This document shows, piece by piece, positions 15,601 through 25,299 of a stretch of DNA of 64,000 nucleotides (its first letter is position 1; every line of letters begins with the position of its first letter). The notes beneath the pieces were generated by a model. That model had not been told where the DNA came from, searched no databases, and saw only the letters and a list, made by a program, of their open reading frames with translations. Source of the DNA: Propionivibrio sp. (GTDB lineage Bacteria > Pseudomonadota > Gammaproteobacteria > Burkholderiales > Rhodocyclaceae); assembly GCA_016705685.1 (NCBI GenBank), contig JADJLB010000010.1, forward strand, positions 402,501 through 466,500, read 5' to 3'. The translations under genes and the position numbers were made by a program.

Positions 15601-17505
15601 TTACTGGCGCTCTTTCGGTTCCAGCGCTGCCTTGTTGATATCAATCTTATAGCGCGAACGCAGCCCGACGAGAAAAGCGGACAGGTCCTCCTGCGCGACA
15701 ATCGTTGTGTATTCACGCTGCAGCTGCTGGCGTTTTGCCACTTCAACGCTGTCGGGCTGACTGACCTTGACGATCTTGTAGAGCATGTAGCTGCCCCCGA
15801 CCCAGGCGCCCACATAGCTCGGCAGTTTCTGGACGTCGGCCTTGAAGAGGGTCTGCAAGGCGACGACGGGGATGTCGCTACGTTGTGCGCGTGAAACGCT
15901 TCTGACCAGCGACCAGGCCAGCTTATCCGCATCGCCGTTTTTCAATTCGGCCAGTTTGGCCTCGCCTGAACTCCGGGCCATGGCGGCGGCTTCCTGCGAC
16001 TTCAGAAGCTTTTCAATATCGGCCTTGACGCTTTCGAAGGGTTTCTTGGACGCCGGCACATGATCGAGCACGCGTGCAGCCAGCAATGTGTTTGGTGCAA
16101 TCTCCACCGCTTCGGTATTGCGCTTGTTCTTGACGGCGTCATCGGAAAACAGAGCCTCGACGATCTTGACGTTTGCCAGCTGGCCGAGCGCGGCCATGGC
16201 CTTTGGATCGGGATTCCTGGTCACCCAGCCGGATCGCTGGATTTTCAACTTGAATTTGTCGGCGGCCGGCTGAAGACTGTCGGACTGCTCATAGACCATA
16301 TTGTTGAACGCTTCGGCTGCCTCGGCAAACTTTCTTGTCGCCGCCTGACGTTTCAACTCGCCCTCGATTTCAGGACGCACCGTGTTAAACGGGCGTTGCG
16401 TTCCCGGCTTGATACCCGTCAGTTTGATGATGTGATAACCGAACTCGGACTCAACCAGGCCGGAGATATCTCCTTCCTTCTGCTTGAAAACGGTGTCTTC
16501 GAATGCCTTGACCATCATGCCGCGGCCAAAATAGCCCAGATCGCCACCTTTCTGGGCGGAACCGGGATCCTGCGAATATTTTTTTGCCAGTTCGGCAAAC
16601 TGCGCCGGCGATTTCTGCACTTCCTGCAGCACGCTTTCCGCCTTGGCTTTGGCCTTGGCCTTTTCAGATTCCTTATCCGCAGTAATCAGGATATGGCTTG
16701 CGCGCCGCTCCTCGGGCTGCTGGTAGCGGTCCTTGTGCCCCTCGTACCAGGCCTTGATCTCGCCCTCATCCACCGTGACCTGAGCCAGCATTTCGTCGAG
16801 AGACAAGACGAGGAACTCGGCCCGAACCTGTTCCGGCAACTGGAAAAGGGTCGGATTGTCCTCATAGTATTTTTGTATCGTGGCGGTTTCGACTTTTACC
16901 TTGTCGGCAAACTGTTCAGGTGCAATCCGGAACTCGCTGAACTGGCGTTCTTCGGTTTGCAGCCTCAACAACGATTGAGCTTGCACGTCGGCGACCATCG
17001 CGGTGTCACCAACCGCTCCAATCAGTTGCTGGATCGTTAAATCCTGGCGCACCCTGGCTTCGAACATCGGTTGGGACATTCCCTGAGCACGCAGTGCCGA
17101 TTCATAGCGCGCCATCGAAAACTGCCCATCTTCCTGTAGCGCCGGGATCTTGCTGATGGCCTCGCGCAGCGCATTATCACTGGTCAGCAAGCGGTGCTTT
17201 TCAACCTCGAGCAACAACAGCCGCCGATCGATCAATGCCTCAAGCACGCCCTGTCGCACTTCCGGCGTATTCATCATTTCCAGCTTGAAACTGGCGCCGA
17301 GTCTCTGCCGCAGCTGATCCTGGTGCTCACGCAAGGCCAGTTCGAACTGGGAAATGGTAATTTTCGTGTCGCCAACGCTGGCCAGATCGCTCCCTGCACC
17401 GACGTTGCGAACATAGGAGTCCACCCCGAAAAAGGCGAATGGCAGAGTGATCAGCGCAAGAAAAATTTGAACGATCTTCTTGTTGTTGCGTACGGAGTCG
17501 AACAT
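15601..17505 (-). CDS. ppiD: Periplasmic folding chaperone PpiD (SurA_N / PpiC domains)
   Basis: A 634-residue inner-membrane-anchored periplasmic chaperone that helps newly exported outer-membrane proteins. It starts with a short cytoplasmic stretch and one membrane helix (IVQIFLALITLPFAFFGVD). A SurA-N-like domain follows, then a parvulin-type PpiC domain at about residues 265-365 (RASHILITADKE to EFGYHIIKLTGI), then a long C-terminal region. It is downstream of the two tRNA genes and hupB, the arrangement usual in betaproteobacteria. A terminator lies between tRNA-Asp and ppiD, so ppiD may have its own promoter. Confidence 0.93.
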   Translation of the reverse strand: MFDSVRNNKKIVQIFLALITLPFAFFGVDSYVRNVGAGSDLASVGDTKITISQFELALREHQDQLRQRLGASFKLEMMNTPEVRQGVLEALIDRRLLLLEVEKHRLLTSDNALREAISKIPALQEDGQFSMARYESALRAQGMSQPMFEARVRQDLTIQQLIGAVGDTAMVADVQAQSLLRLQTEERQFSEFRIAPEQFADKVKVETATIQKYYEDNPTLFQLPEQVRAEFLVLSLDEMLAQVTVDEGEIKAWYEGHKDRYQQPEERRASHILITADKESEKAKAKAKAESVLQEVQKSPAQFAELAKKYSQDPGSAQKGGDLGYFGRGMMVKAFEDTVFKQKEGDISGLVESEFGYHIIKLTGIKPGTQRPFNTVRPEIEGELKRQAATRKFAEAAEAFNNMVYEQSDSLQPAADKFKLKIQRSGWVTRNPDPKAMAALGQLANVKIVEALFSDDAVKNKRNTEAVEIAPNTLLAARVLDHVPASKKPFESVKADIEKLLKSQEAAAMARSSGEAKLAELKNGDADKLAWSLVRSVSRAQRSDIPVVALQTLFKADVQKLPSYVGAWVGGSYMLYKIVKVSQPDSVEVAKRQQLQREYTTIVAQEDLSAFLVGLRSRYKIDINKAALEPKERQ

Positions 17506-17542
17506 GGTGGTTGCCCGCTAAATCAAAATTCAAAGCCAAAAC

Positions 17543-17566
17543 AAAAAAGGCGAACTTTCGTTCGCC
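17543..17566 (-). terminator. Rho-independent terminator after tRNA-Asp
   Basis: On the minus strand GGCGAAC-GAAA-GTTCGCC is followed directly by six T residues: a 7-bp stem with a GAAA tetraloop. It closes the hupB/tRNA transcript before ppiD. Confidence 0.88.
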
Positions 17567-17575
17567 TTCCGGTAG

Positions 17576-17652
17576 TGGCGGAGTGGACGGGGTTCGAACC
17601 CGCGACCCCCGGCGTGACAGGCCGGTATTCTAACCAACTGAACTACCACTCC
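17576..17652 (-). tRNA. tRNA-Asp (GTC)
   Basis: The minus strand folds into a full cloverleaf: acceptor GGAGTGG pairs with CCACTCC, the anticodon loop is CTGTCAC with anticodon GTC, the T-arm is GGGTTCGAACCC, and the CCA is encoded. Length is 77 bases. It is in tandem with tRNA-Val upstream and followed by a terminator. Confidence 0.97.
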
Positions 17653-17736
17653 GGTGCAATGCCTACTCAGGTGCAAAAAAAAGCGCAATCCACAGCACAA
17701 TCGAATTCCCGTTACCCTGGAAGTGACGCTTCTTCC

Positions 17737-17812
17737 TGGTGGGTGCTGACGGGCTCGAACCGCCGACATCCAGCTTGTAAGGCTAGCGCTCTACCAACTG
17801 AGCTAAGCACCC
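17737..17812 (-). tRNA. tRNA-Val (TAC)
   Basis: The minus strand gives GGGTGCTTAGCTCAGTTGGT at the 5' end, anticodon loop CTTACAA with anticodon TAC, T-loop GGTTCGAGCC and encoded CCA, 76 bases in all. It begins only 25 bases after the hupB stop, so it is likely read from the hupB promoter and processed. Confidence 0.97.
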
Positions 17813-17837
17813 AACGGCGCGTCCATCGCGAAGGGGC

Positions 17838-18110
17838 TTAGTTTACCGCATCCTTGAGGCCTTTGCCAGCGCGGAACTTCGGCACTTTGGCCGACTTGAT
17901 CTTGATCGACGCGCCGGTGCGTGGATTGCGACCGGTTCGGGCAGCACGCTTGCCAACGTAAAATGTGCCGAATCCAACCAGTGTCACCATGCCCCCCTTC
18001 TTCAGTGAAGTCTTTACTGCAGCAATCGTTGCATCAAGTGCGCGACCAGCCGCCGCTTTGGAAAGATCGGCTGACTTGGCGATTTGATCAATCATTTCAG
18101 ATTTATTCAC
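17838..18110 (-). CDS. hupB: DNA-binding protein HU
   Basis: A 90-residue nucleoid protein that bends and compacts DNA as a dimer. It shows the HU sequence [20 protein letters not shown], the core [20 protein letters not shown] and the end [15 protein letters not shown]. The start is the GTG at 18110, preceded by GAAGGGG; frames upstream of it are non-coding. Its position after lon and before two tRNAs is conserved in related genomes. A near-consensus promoter lies 50 bases upstream, so it is transcribed independently of lon. Confidence 0.96.
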   Translation of the reverse strand: MNKSEMIDQIAKSADLSKAAAGRALDATIAAVKTSLKKGGMVTLVGFGTFYVGKRAARTGRNPRTGASIKIKSAKVPKFRAGKGLKDAVN

Positions 18111-18159
18111 GATGACCCCTTCGATTGATAGTGGATGAACAGGAAGTCCTGTACGAGCC

Positions 18160-18188
18160 TTATAACAAGGCTGAAATCCTTGTGTCAA
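18160..18188 (-). promoter_or_regulatory. hupB: Sigma-70 promoter of hupB
   Basis: On the minus strand a consensus -35 TTGACA (18188-18183) is followed after 17 bases by TTATAA (18165-18160). The predicted start lies about 45 bases before the hupB GTG. It would also drive the two tRNAs. Confidence 0.7.
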
Positions 18189-18228
18189 GCGGATTGTCGG
18201 GGTTTTCGTCAAGTCTGGAAAAGGGCAG

Positions 18229-18257
18229 GTATGCCGAAAGATTTGCTTCCGGCATAC
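18229..18257 (-). terminator. Hairpin after lon, possible terminator
   Basis: An 8-bp inverted repeat GTATGCCG/CGGCATAC with a 13-base loop lies just past the lon stop and before the hupB promoter. The T-run (CCCTTTT) begins several bases after the stem, so it is a weak intrinsic terminator at best. Confidence 0.4.
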
Positions 18258-18269
18258 TCTGATTGCGAA

Positions 18270-20684
18270 TCAATGGGTAACAATGGATTTTGCAGATGTG
18301 TTCTCGGTTCCCGCACCAACCGCGGGCGTCTCGACATCTTCCGCCAACGCTTGCGGTTTGCGTTCAAGCGCCAAGTCGAGCACTTGATCAATCCACTTGA
18401 CCGGGATGATTTCCAGCTTGTTCTTGATATTGTCGGGGATCTCGGCCAGGTCCCTGACGTTCTCTTCCGGAATCAGCACCCGATCCAGCCCCCCACGTAC
18501 GGCAGCCAGAAGTTTCTCCTTCAGCCCGCCGATCGGCAGGACTTCGCCACGCAGCGTGATTTCACCCGTCATCGCCACGTCGCAGCATACCGGAATCCCT
18601 GTCAAAACAGAGACCAGCGCGGTGCAGATGCCTATGCCCGCCGATGGGCCATCCTTGGGAATTGCGCCTTCCGGCAGGTGGATATGGATATCGCTCTTCT
18701 GGTAGAAGTCATCGACGATGCCCAATGAACGCGAGCGCTTTCTAACCACCGAAAGGGCGGCCTGAATCGACTCCTGCATCACTTCGCCAAGTTTGCCGGT
18801 AGTAATCGTCTTGCCCTTGCCTGGAATCACCACAGATTCGATGGTCAGCAGTTCGCCGCCCACTTCCGTCCATGCCAAACCGGTAACCTGCCCGACCTGG
18901 TTCTCGCGCTCGGCCATGCCGAAGTTGAAACGACGCACACCGAGAAACTTGTCAAGATTGCGCGCCGTCACGGCAAGACGCTTCTGGCTCTTCTTGAGCA
19001 GCAATGCTTTCACGACTTTGCGGCAGATTTTCGAAATGTCGCGCTCAAGCGAACGTACGCCAGCTTCACGGGTGTAGTAACGCACGATGTCGCGCAATGC
19101 GCTGTCGGCCACGGTCAGCTCGGTCTTCTTGACCCCATTGCTCTTCATCTGCTTGGGCAACAGATAGCGGCGGGCAATGTTGATCTTCTCGTCCTCGGTA
19201 TAGCCCGAAAGGCGAATCACTTCCATGCGATCCAGCAAGGCGGCAGGAATGTTCAGTGTATTGGCGGTGGCCACGAACATGACTTCCGAGAGGTCATATT
19301 CGACTTCGACGTAGTGGTCGACAAACGTTGAATTCTGCTCGGGATCGAGCACCTCAAGCAAGGCTGAACTGGGATCGCCACGGAAGTCCTGGCCCATCTT
19401 GTCGACCTCGTCCAGCAGAAACAAGGGGTTCTTGACCGCGACCTTGGTCATGTTCTGCAAAATCTTGCCGGGCATCGAGCCGATGTAGGTGCGACGATGG
19501 CCACGAATCTCGGCTTCGTCACGCACGCCGCCCAGGCTCATGCGGACAAACTTCCTGCCGGTGGCACTGGCGATCGACTGGCCAAGCGAGGTCTTGCCGA
19601 CACCCGGAGGGCCGACAAGACAAAGGATCGGCGCCTTGAGCCGGTCGACGCGCTGCTGCACGGCCAAGTATTCGATGATGCGTTCCTTGACTTTTTCAAG
19701 ACCCCAGTGATCCCTGTCGAGTATCTTTCCCGCCTCGGCTAGATCCTTGCTGATGCGCGTCTTCTTGCGCCACGGCAGGTTGATCAGCGTCTCGATAAAA
19801 TTCCGGACGACCGAGGCTTCGGCCGACATCGGCGACATCAGTTTCAGTTTCTTCAGCTCCGACTGGGCCTTGGCCATGCCTTCCTTGCTCATGCCGGCGG
19901 CTTTGACCTTCTTCTCCAGTTCTTCGAAATCGGCACCCTCTTCGCCTTCGCCCAATTCCTTCTGGATCGCCTTGACCTGTTCGTTGAGGTAGTACTCGCG
20001 CTGGCTTTTCTCCATCTGCCGCTTGACGCGACCGCGGATGCGCTTTTCAACCTGAAGAATGTCGATTTCGGTTTCAAGCTGTGAAAGAAGACGCTCGATG
20101 CGCGGACGAATCTCGAACATCTCAAGCACTTCCTGCTTCTGCTCGATCTTGAGCGGCAGATGCGCCGCAATGGTATCGGCCAAACGACCCGCTTCCTCAA
20201 TACTGGCAATCGATGTCAGAATTTCCGGAGGGATCTTCTTGTTGAGCTTGACGTACTGGTCAAACTGCGAGATCACGGCGCGTCGCAGTCCTTCGACTTC
20301 ATGATCGACACCATCATCCATGGTCAATGGCAAGGCATTGGCAACGAACATCTCATCGCGCGATTCGATTGATTTAACGTGCGCACGCTGCGTCCCTTCG
20401 ACCAGAACCTTCACGGTGCCGTCGGGCAGTTTCAGCATCTGCAGTATGTTCGCCACACAGCCAATGCTGTAGAGATCCTCGGCTTCGGGCTCATCCTTCA
20501 CGGCCGATTTCTGCGCCACCAGAAGGATGGCTTTGCCGGCCTCCATCGACACTTCAAGCGCCTTGATCGATTTTGGCCGCCCCACGAAGAGCGGAATCAC
20601 CATGTGCGGAAAAACCACCACGTCGCGCAACGGCAACAGCGGCAGTTCAACGGACTCGGCGGACAGGGGGAGTTTCGTAGACAT
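18270..20684 (-). CDS. lon: ATP-dependent protease Lon
   Basis: An 804-residue LonA that degrades misfolded and regulatory proteins in the cytoplasm. The domains are an N-terminal LAN domain (ELPLLPLRDVVVFPHMVIPL), an AAA+ module with Walker A GPPGVGKTSLGQ and Walker B PLFLLDEVDKMG, and a C-terminal protease with the catalytic serine in KDGPSAGIGI and the dyad lysine in GGLKEKLLAA. Length is typical. It follows clpX by 86 bases. The gap contains a small GCCGCA/TGCGGC hairpin at 20748-20762 but no clear sigma-32 promoter. Confidence 0.98.
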   Translation of the reverse strand: MSTKLPLSAESVELPLLPLRDVVVFPHMVIPLFVGRPKSIKALEVSMEAGKAILLVAQKSAVKDEPEAEDLYSIGCVANILQMLKLPDGTVKVLVEGTQRAHVKSIESRDEMFVANALPLTMDDGVDHEVEGLRRAVISQFDQYVKLNKKIPPEILTSIASIEEAGRLADTIAAHLPLKIEQKQEVLEMFEIRPRIERLLSQLETEIDILQVEKRIRGRVKRQMEKSQREYYLNEQVKAIQKELGEGEEGADFEELEKKVKAAGMSKEGMAKAQSELKKLKLMSPMSAEASVVRNFIETLINLPWRKKTRISKDLAEAGKILDRDHWGLEKVKERIIEYLAVQQRVDRLKAPILCLVGPPGVGKTSLGQSIASATGRKFVRMSLGGVRDEAEIRGHRRTYIGSMPGKILQNMTKVAVKNPLFLLDEVDKMGQDFRGDPSSALLEVLDPEQNSTFVDHYVEVEYDLSEVMFVATANTLNIPAALLDRMEVIRLSGYTEDEKINIARRYLLPKQMKSNGVKKTELTVADSALRDIVRYYTREAGVRSLERDISKICRKVVKALLLKKSQKRLAVTARNLDKFLGVRRFNFGMAERENQVGQVTGLAWTEVGGELLTIESVVIPGKGKTITTGKLGEVMQESIQAALSVVRKRSRSLGIVDDFYQKSDIHIHLPEGAIPKDGPSAGIGICTALVSVLTGIPVCCDVAMTGEITLRGEVLPIGGLKEKLLAAVRGGLDRVLIPEENVRDLAEIPDNIKNKLEIIPVKWIDQVLDLALERKPQALAEDVETPAVGAGTENTSAKSIVTH

Positions 20685-20770
20685 CGTTTATTCTCTGGTA
20701 TGGTGCGGGTTCACAGCCCAAGGTGAGGGCGTGAGACCGAATTACAAGCCGCAAGCTGCGGCAATGCACA

Positions 20771-22042
20771 TCAGTTTGAGCCGGAGACCTTTGGCTGATC
20801 CGCGTAGATCAGGATCGGCTTGGCGTCGCTGCTGATCATGTTTTCGTCGATGACAACCTTTGAGACATTCTCCATACCCGGAAGTTCGTACATGGTGTCG
20901 AGCAGAACGGATTCAAGAATCGAGCGCAAACCACGCGCGCCGGTCTTGCGCTCAAGCGCACGCTTGGCGATGGCCGTCATGGCCGGAACACGAATTTCAA
21001 GCTCGACGCTTTCCATCGAAAACAGCTTCTGATACTGCTTGACCAGGGCATTTTTTGGCTCGGTCAGTATCTGCACCAGGGCCTCGATGGATAATTCCTC
21101 AAGTGTGGCAATCACCGGCAAACGGCCGATCAACTCGGGAATCAGGCCGAATTTGATCAGATCTTCGGGTTCGACCGTGCGCAATACCTCACCAATGGCC
21201 TTGCGGTCATCCTTGCTCTTCACCTCGGCACCAAAACCCATGCCGCCGCGCTCGGAGCGATTGCGTATGACCTTCTCAAGGCCGTCAAACGCGCCACCGC
21301 AAATGAACAGAATGTTGGTCGTATCGACCTGCACGAAATCCTGATTCGGATGCTTGCGCCCACCCTGCGGCGGCACCGAAGCCACCGTACCTTCGATCAG
21401 TTTGAGCAAGGCCTGCTGCACGCCTTCACCCGAAACATCGCGGGTAATCGATGGGTTATCCGACTTGCGTGAAATCTTGTCGATTTCGTCGATATACACA
21501 ATCCCCTGCTGCGCCTTTTCAGTATCGTAATCGCACTTCTGCAGCAATTTCTGGATGATGTTCTCGACATCCTCCCCGACGTAGCCGGCTTCGGTCAGCG
21601 TCGTCGCATCGGCCATCACAAAAGGCACATTGAGCATGCGCGCCAGCGTTTGTGCCAGGAGCGTCTTGCCGGAACCGGTCGGGCCGATGAGCAGGATATT
21701 GCTCTTGGCCAGTTCGATGTCATCATTGACCTTGCCGCGGTGACGCAGGCGCTTATAGTGGTTATAGACGGCCACCGACAAGATTCGCTTGGCCGGATCC
21801 TGGCCGATAACATACTGGTCGAGAAGCGCGGAAATTTCTTTCGGCGTCGGCAGATCGCTCTTGGCCGCTTTGCCGCCCAGGTCGGCAGAAATCTCGTCTC
21901 TGACGATGTCGTTGCATAGCTCGATACACTCGTCGCAAATAAAGACAGACGGCCCGGCAATGAGCTTCTTGACCTCGTGCTGGCTTTTGCCACAGAACGA
22001 ACAATAGAGCAATTTATCGCTGCCGCTTTTCTTTTCCGTCAT
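20771..22042 (-). CDS. clpX: ATP-dependent Clp protease ATPase subunit ClpX
   Basis: A 423-residue AAA+ unfoldase that feeds substrates to ClpP. The N-terminal zinc-binding domain has four cysteines (CSFCGK and CDECIELC). Walker A is [12 protein letters not shown], Walker B is [10 protein letters not shown], and the pore loop and [13 protein letters not shown] segment are present. The order clpP-clpX-lon on one strand suggests a proteostasis operon. Confidence 0.98.
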   Translation of the reverse strand: MTEKKSGSDKLLYCSFCGKSQHEVKKLIAGPSVFICDECIELCNDIVRDEISADLGGKAAKSDLPTPKEISALLDQYVIGQDPAKRILSVAVYNHYKRLRHRGKVNDDIELAKSNILLIGPTGSGKTLLAQTLARMLNVPFVMADATTLTEAGYVGEDVENIIQKLLQKCDYDTEKAQQGIVYIDEIDKISRKSDNPSITRDVSGEGVQQALLKLIEGTVASVPPQGGRKHPNQDFVQVDTTNILFICGGAFDGLEKVIRNRSERGGMGFGAEVKSKDDRKAIGEVLRTVEPEDLIKFGLIPELIGRLPVIATLEELSIEALVQILTEPKNALVKQYQKLFSMESVELEIRVPAMTAIAKRALERKTGARGLRSILESVLLDTMYELPGMENVSKVVIDENMISSDAKPILIYADQPKVSGSN

Positions 22043-22110
22043 CTCGGCCTACCTCATAGCGTCTGGTGATTGACTCACCCCGGCAAGCGGACCCGAAGTC
22101 TCGCTCTCAT

Positions 22111-22749
22111 TCACATCAGTTCGCGGCTGACCAGCACCTTGTCGATCAGACCATATTCTGCCGCTTCCTGAGCAGAAAGGAAATTGTCACGATCGGTATC
22201 GCGCTCGATGCGCTCAATCGGCTGCCCGGTGTGATGCGCCATGATCTCATTGAGCTTGGCGCGCAATGACAGGATTTCCTTGGCGTGAATGGCGATATCC
22301 GAGGCCTGGCCCTGAAACCCGCCCATCGGCTGATGAATCATCACGCGTGAATTGGGCAATGCAAAACGCTTGCCCTTGGCTCCGGCCGCAAGGAGAAACG
22401 AACCCATGGAACAGGCCTGCCCCATGCACAGCGTGGAAACATCCGGCTTGATGAACTGAATGGTATCGTAAACCGACAATCCGGCTGAGACCGATCCGCC
22501 CGGTGAGTTGATGTAAAAGTGGATGTCCTTGTCAGGATTCTCGGCCTCGAGAAAGAGCAATTGCGCCACGACCAGATTGGCTGTGAGGTCATTGACCGGG
22601 CCCACCAGAAAAATCACGCGCTCCTTGAGCAGACGCGAGTAGATATCGTACGCCCGCTCGCCCCGCCCGCTCTGCTCGACCACCATCGGCACCAAGCCCA
22701 GTGCCTGCGGGTCCCAATGACTCCCGGATTCAAAACGATCAAAACTCAT
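22111..22749 (-). CDS. clpP: ATP-dependent Clp protease proteolytic subunit ClpP
   Basis: A 212-residue serine protease subunit that forms a tetradecamer capped by ClpX. The catalytic Ser is in [14 protein letters not shown], the His in [10 protein letters not shown], and the Asp in the [12 protein letters not shown] region. The ATG at 22749 is chosen over the in-frame upstream alternative because GGAG sits 7 bases before it and the protein then starts MSFDRFE, as in homologues. It is 32 bases downstream of tig. Confidence 0.97.
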   Translation of the reverse strand: MSFDRFESGSHWDPQALGLVPMVVEQSGRGERAYDIYSRLLKERVIFLVGPVNDLTANLVVAQLLFLEAENPDKDIHFYINSPGGSVSAGLSVYDTIQFIKPDVSTLCMGQACSMGSFLLAAGAKGKRFALPNSRVMIHQPMGGFQGQASDIAIHAKEILSLRAKLNEIMAHHTGQPIERIERDTDRDNFLSAQEAAEYGLIDKVLVSRELM

Positions 22750-22781
22750 GCCGGCTCCTTCGCAACCCAAGTTGTTACGGT

Positions 22782-24119
22782 TCAAGATTTCTGGCCCATT
22801 AATTGGTCAAAGTCAACGGGTTGATCGACTACCCTGGCATGGGTCAGTGCCCAGGCGACAACATTGTCCTCGATCGCCACGCCTTCGATTTCCGCCAGCC
22901 GCTGTGGCTGGGCGTAGTACCAACGAACCACCTCTTCCGGGTGTTCGTAGCTCTGCGCCGCTTCGTCAACAATTGCCTTGACCTGATCCGACTTGGCATG
23001 CAGTTCGTTAACCTTGACGATCTCGGAAAGAATCAATCCCAGGCTGACCCGGCGCCTGGCCTGATCGACAAACCATTCGGGCTGCAAAGGGAAATCCTTC
23101 ATTTTCCCGCCGGTACGCTGCTCCATATCCTGGCGCGCGGCCTGCATCAGCCGCTGAATTTCCATATCAACCAGCGCATTCGGGACATCGATCGGGTTGG
23201 CCTTGAGCAAGGCATCCATGACCTGATCCTTGATTCTGCCGTGTAGGCGTTTTTTCACTTCGCGCTTCAGATTGGCCTCGATCTCGGCGGTCATCTGGTC
23301 AATATCGCCGTTCTCAACACCCAACGACTTGGCAAAATCGGCATCGATTTCCGGCAGAACCGGCTCGCGAACTTCCTTGACCGTGACGCTGAAAGTCACC
23401 TTCTGGCCCGCCAGATCCTTGGCGGAATAGTCGGCCGGAAAGGTCATTTCGAAGGATTTTTCTTCGCCGGCCCTGAGGCCGGCGACGGCACTCTCAAAAT
23501 CCGCCAGCATGGTTCCCTCGCCAATGACGAAGTGATAGTCGCTGGCTTGCCCCCCCTGGAACGGTTCGCCGTCCTTCTTACCAAGGAAGTCAACGGTAAC
23601 GCGATCCCCGGGTGCGGCAGGACGGTCAACCGGCTCAAAACTGACTCTTTGCTTGCGCAGGGCGGTCAGGGTGCTTTCCATTTCGGCGGCGCCGACGGCC
23701 AGTGCCGGACGCTCAATGTTGACGTCCTTCAAATCGCCCAGCTTGATCTCGGGATAAACCTCGAATACGGCGGAAAACTCGATATGCGTTGAACTTTCAC
23801 TGGTCTTCGGTTCGATGCTTGGGTGGCCGGCAACACGCAATTGCTGCGTGTTTACCGTTTCGCCAAATACGCGTTCGAGCGCGTCGTTCAGTGCCTCGTG
23901 GCGCGCCTGCTCGCCGTATTGCTGCTTGACGATCGTTGCGGGCACCTTGCCTGGGCGGAATCCCGGCATCTTCACGTTCTTGCTGATGCGCCTCAGGCGC
24001 TGTTCAATCTCACGGTCGAGATCGGCGATCGGCACGGCCAGATCCAGACGGCGTTCAAGGGCGTTGGTCCTCTGTGTGGCTTCGGGTTCGGCGTTGGTGA
24101 TTGCGGCGTTCGTTTCCAT
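22782..24119 (-). CDS. tig: Trigger factor
   Basis: A 445-residue ribosome-bound chaperone and peptidyl-prolyl isomerase. It has the ribosome-docking loop GFRPGKVP near residues 53-60, a central FKBP-like domain ([20 protein letters not shown]), and the helical C-terminal arms. The N-terminus carries an extra [19 protein letters not shown] stretch before the usual start. It begins the tig-clpP-clpX chain. Confidence 0.97.
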   Translation of the reverse strand: METNAAITNAEPEATQRTNALERRLDLAVPIADLDREIEQRLRRISKNVKMPGFRPGKVPATIVKQQYGEQARHEALNDALERVFGETVNTQQLRVAGHPSIEPKTSESSTHIEFSAVFEVYPEIKLGDLKDVNIERPALAVGAAEMESTLTALRKQRVSFEPVDRPAAPGDRVTVDFLGKKDGEPFQGGQASDYHFVIGEGTMLADFESAVAGLRAGEEKSFEMTFPADYSAKDLAGQKVTFSVTVKEVREPVLPEIDADFAKSLGVENGDIDQMTAEIEANLKREVKKRLHGRIKDQVMDALLKANPIDVPNALVDMEIQRLMQAARQDMEQRTGGKMKDFPLQPEWFVDQARRRVSLGLILSEIVKVNELHAKSDQVKAIVDEAAQSYEHPEEVVRWYYAQPQRLAEIEGVAIEDNVVAWALTHARVVDQPVDFDQLMGQKS

Positions 24120-24191
24120 TCAAATTCCTCGAAGTCAGGTCATGTCGTGCGGAAAAAAATAATCGGGCAAAACGAGTGCAAAATGTAGTCG

Positions 24192-24276
24192 TGGTGCGAG
24201 AGAAGGGAGTCGAACCCCCACGCCTTACGGCGCTGGAACCTAAATCCAGTGCGTCTACCAATTCCGCCACTCTCGC
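24192..24276 (-). tRNA. tRNA-Leu (TAG)
   Basis: An 85-base class II tRNA on the minus strand: acceptor GCGAGAG, D-arm TGGCGGAATTGGTAGACGC, anticodon loop ATTTAGG with anticodon TAG, long variable arm, T-loop GGTTCGACTCC and encoded CCA. Confidence 0.97.
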
Positions 24277-24288
24277 GCCGAATCGGCC

Positions 24289-24318
24289 ATTTTACCTGAG
24301 ATGTGCCTATACTGTCAG
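24289..24318 (-). promoter_or_regulatory. Promoter of tRNA-Leu
   Basis: On the minus strand a -35 CTGACA (24318-24313) and a -10 TAAAAT (24294-24289) are separated by 18 bases. The start would fall about 6 bases before the mature tRNA 5' end. Confidence 0.5.
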
Positions 24319-24418
24319 CCGCTGGAGCGCCTGCGCGTCGGCAGGAGGCGAACGAACGCCCGACCTGTTCTGTACGCGTTGAGCAGGCGACGTTGATGCG
24401 ATTTAGTTTATCTTCACG

Positions 24419-25228
24419 ATGCCGGTAGACCATTACGAAAATTTTCCGGTAGCTTCCTTACTGCTGCCCAAACGCCTGCGTCGCCCGATCGAAGCCATTT
24501 ATCGCTTTGCACGCGGCGCGGATGACATTGCCGATGAGGGAAACGCCGGCAACGCGGAGCGCCTGCAGGCACTGGCGGAATATCGCGACGAACTGGAGCG
24601 CATCGCCTGCGGCGCGCGGCCGGCCACCCCGGCGTTCAAGGAACTTGCCGATGTCATCGCGGAATGGCATCTGCCGTTGCAGCTCTTTCACGACCTGTTG
24701 GACGCCTTTGCTCAGGACGTCGTCAAACTGCGCTACGCCGATTATGCTGAATTGCTTGACTACTGTCGTCGTTCGGCCAATCCGGTCGGCCGCTTGTTGG
24801 TGCACCTCGTCGACCGTGCCAGCCCTGAGAATCTGCGCTGCTCGGACTGCATCTGCACGGCCTTGCAACTGATCAATTTCTGGCAGGACATCGCCATCGA
24901 CTGGCAAAAGGGCCGAGTCTACCTTCCGCAAACCGATCTGCTCCATTTCCAGATCGACGAAGCGCAGATCGATGAACAACGCTGGAGTTCCGAGTGGGCC
25001 GGCTTGCTTGATTTGCAGATCGATCGCACGCAAGCGCTGATGCAGGAAGGCATACCGCTGGTACGCCAACTGCCAGGACGTATGGGATGGGAAATCCGCT
25101 TGACGATACAAGGCGGGCTGCGCATTCTTGAAAAAATCCGCGACGTGCGCGGTAACGTTTTCCGGCAACGCCCGGTACTGAGTCGGGCCGACTGGCTGCG
25201 CATGGGCAGCCGGGCGCTGTTTATGTAA
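24419..25228 (+). CDS. hpnC: Squalene synthase HpnC (hydroxysqualene-forming step)
   Basis: A 269-residue trans-prenyltransferase-fold enzyme. In the HpnCDE route HpnD makes presqualene diphosphate from two farnesyl diphosphates, HpnC converts it to hydroxysqualene, and HpnE reduces that to squalene. The first Asp-rich motif is ADDIADE near residue 36 and the second is INFWQDIAIDWQKGRVYLP. The N-terminus HYENFPVASLLLPKRLRRPI is characteristic of HpnC. It is followed after 71 bases by hpnD and then hpnE, in the same direction. Confidence 0.93.
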   Translation: MPVDHYENFPVASLLLPKRLRRPIEAIYRFARGADDIADEGNAGNAERLQALAEYRDELERIACGARPATPAFKELADVIAEWHLPLQLFHDLLDAFAQDVVKLRYADYAELLDYCRRSANPVGRLLVHLVDRASPENLRCSDCICTALQLINFWQDIAIDWQKGRVYLPQTDLLHFQIDEAQIDEQRWSSEWAGLLDLQIDRTQALMQEGIPLVRQLPGRMGWEIRLTIQGGLRILEKIRDVRGNVFRQRPVLSRADWLRMGSRALFM

Positions 25229-25299
25229 GAATCGCCCCATCGGGAACCTGAACAACCCGAACCGCCCCAACAATCCCTTCGCCAATTCTGGAACAGCGA

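Noticed and set aside
20685-20770. Heat-shock (sigma-32) promoter before lon
   Set aside because: A CTTGGG hexamer is present, but the spacing to a CCCCAT-like box is wrong, so I do not claim it.
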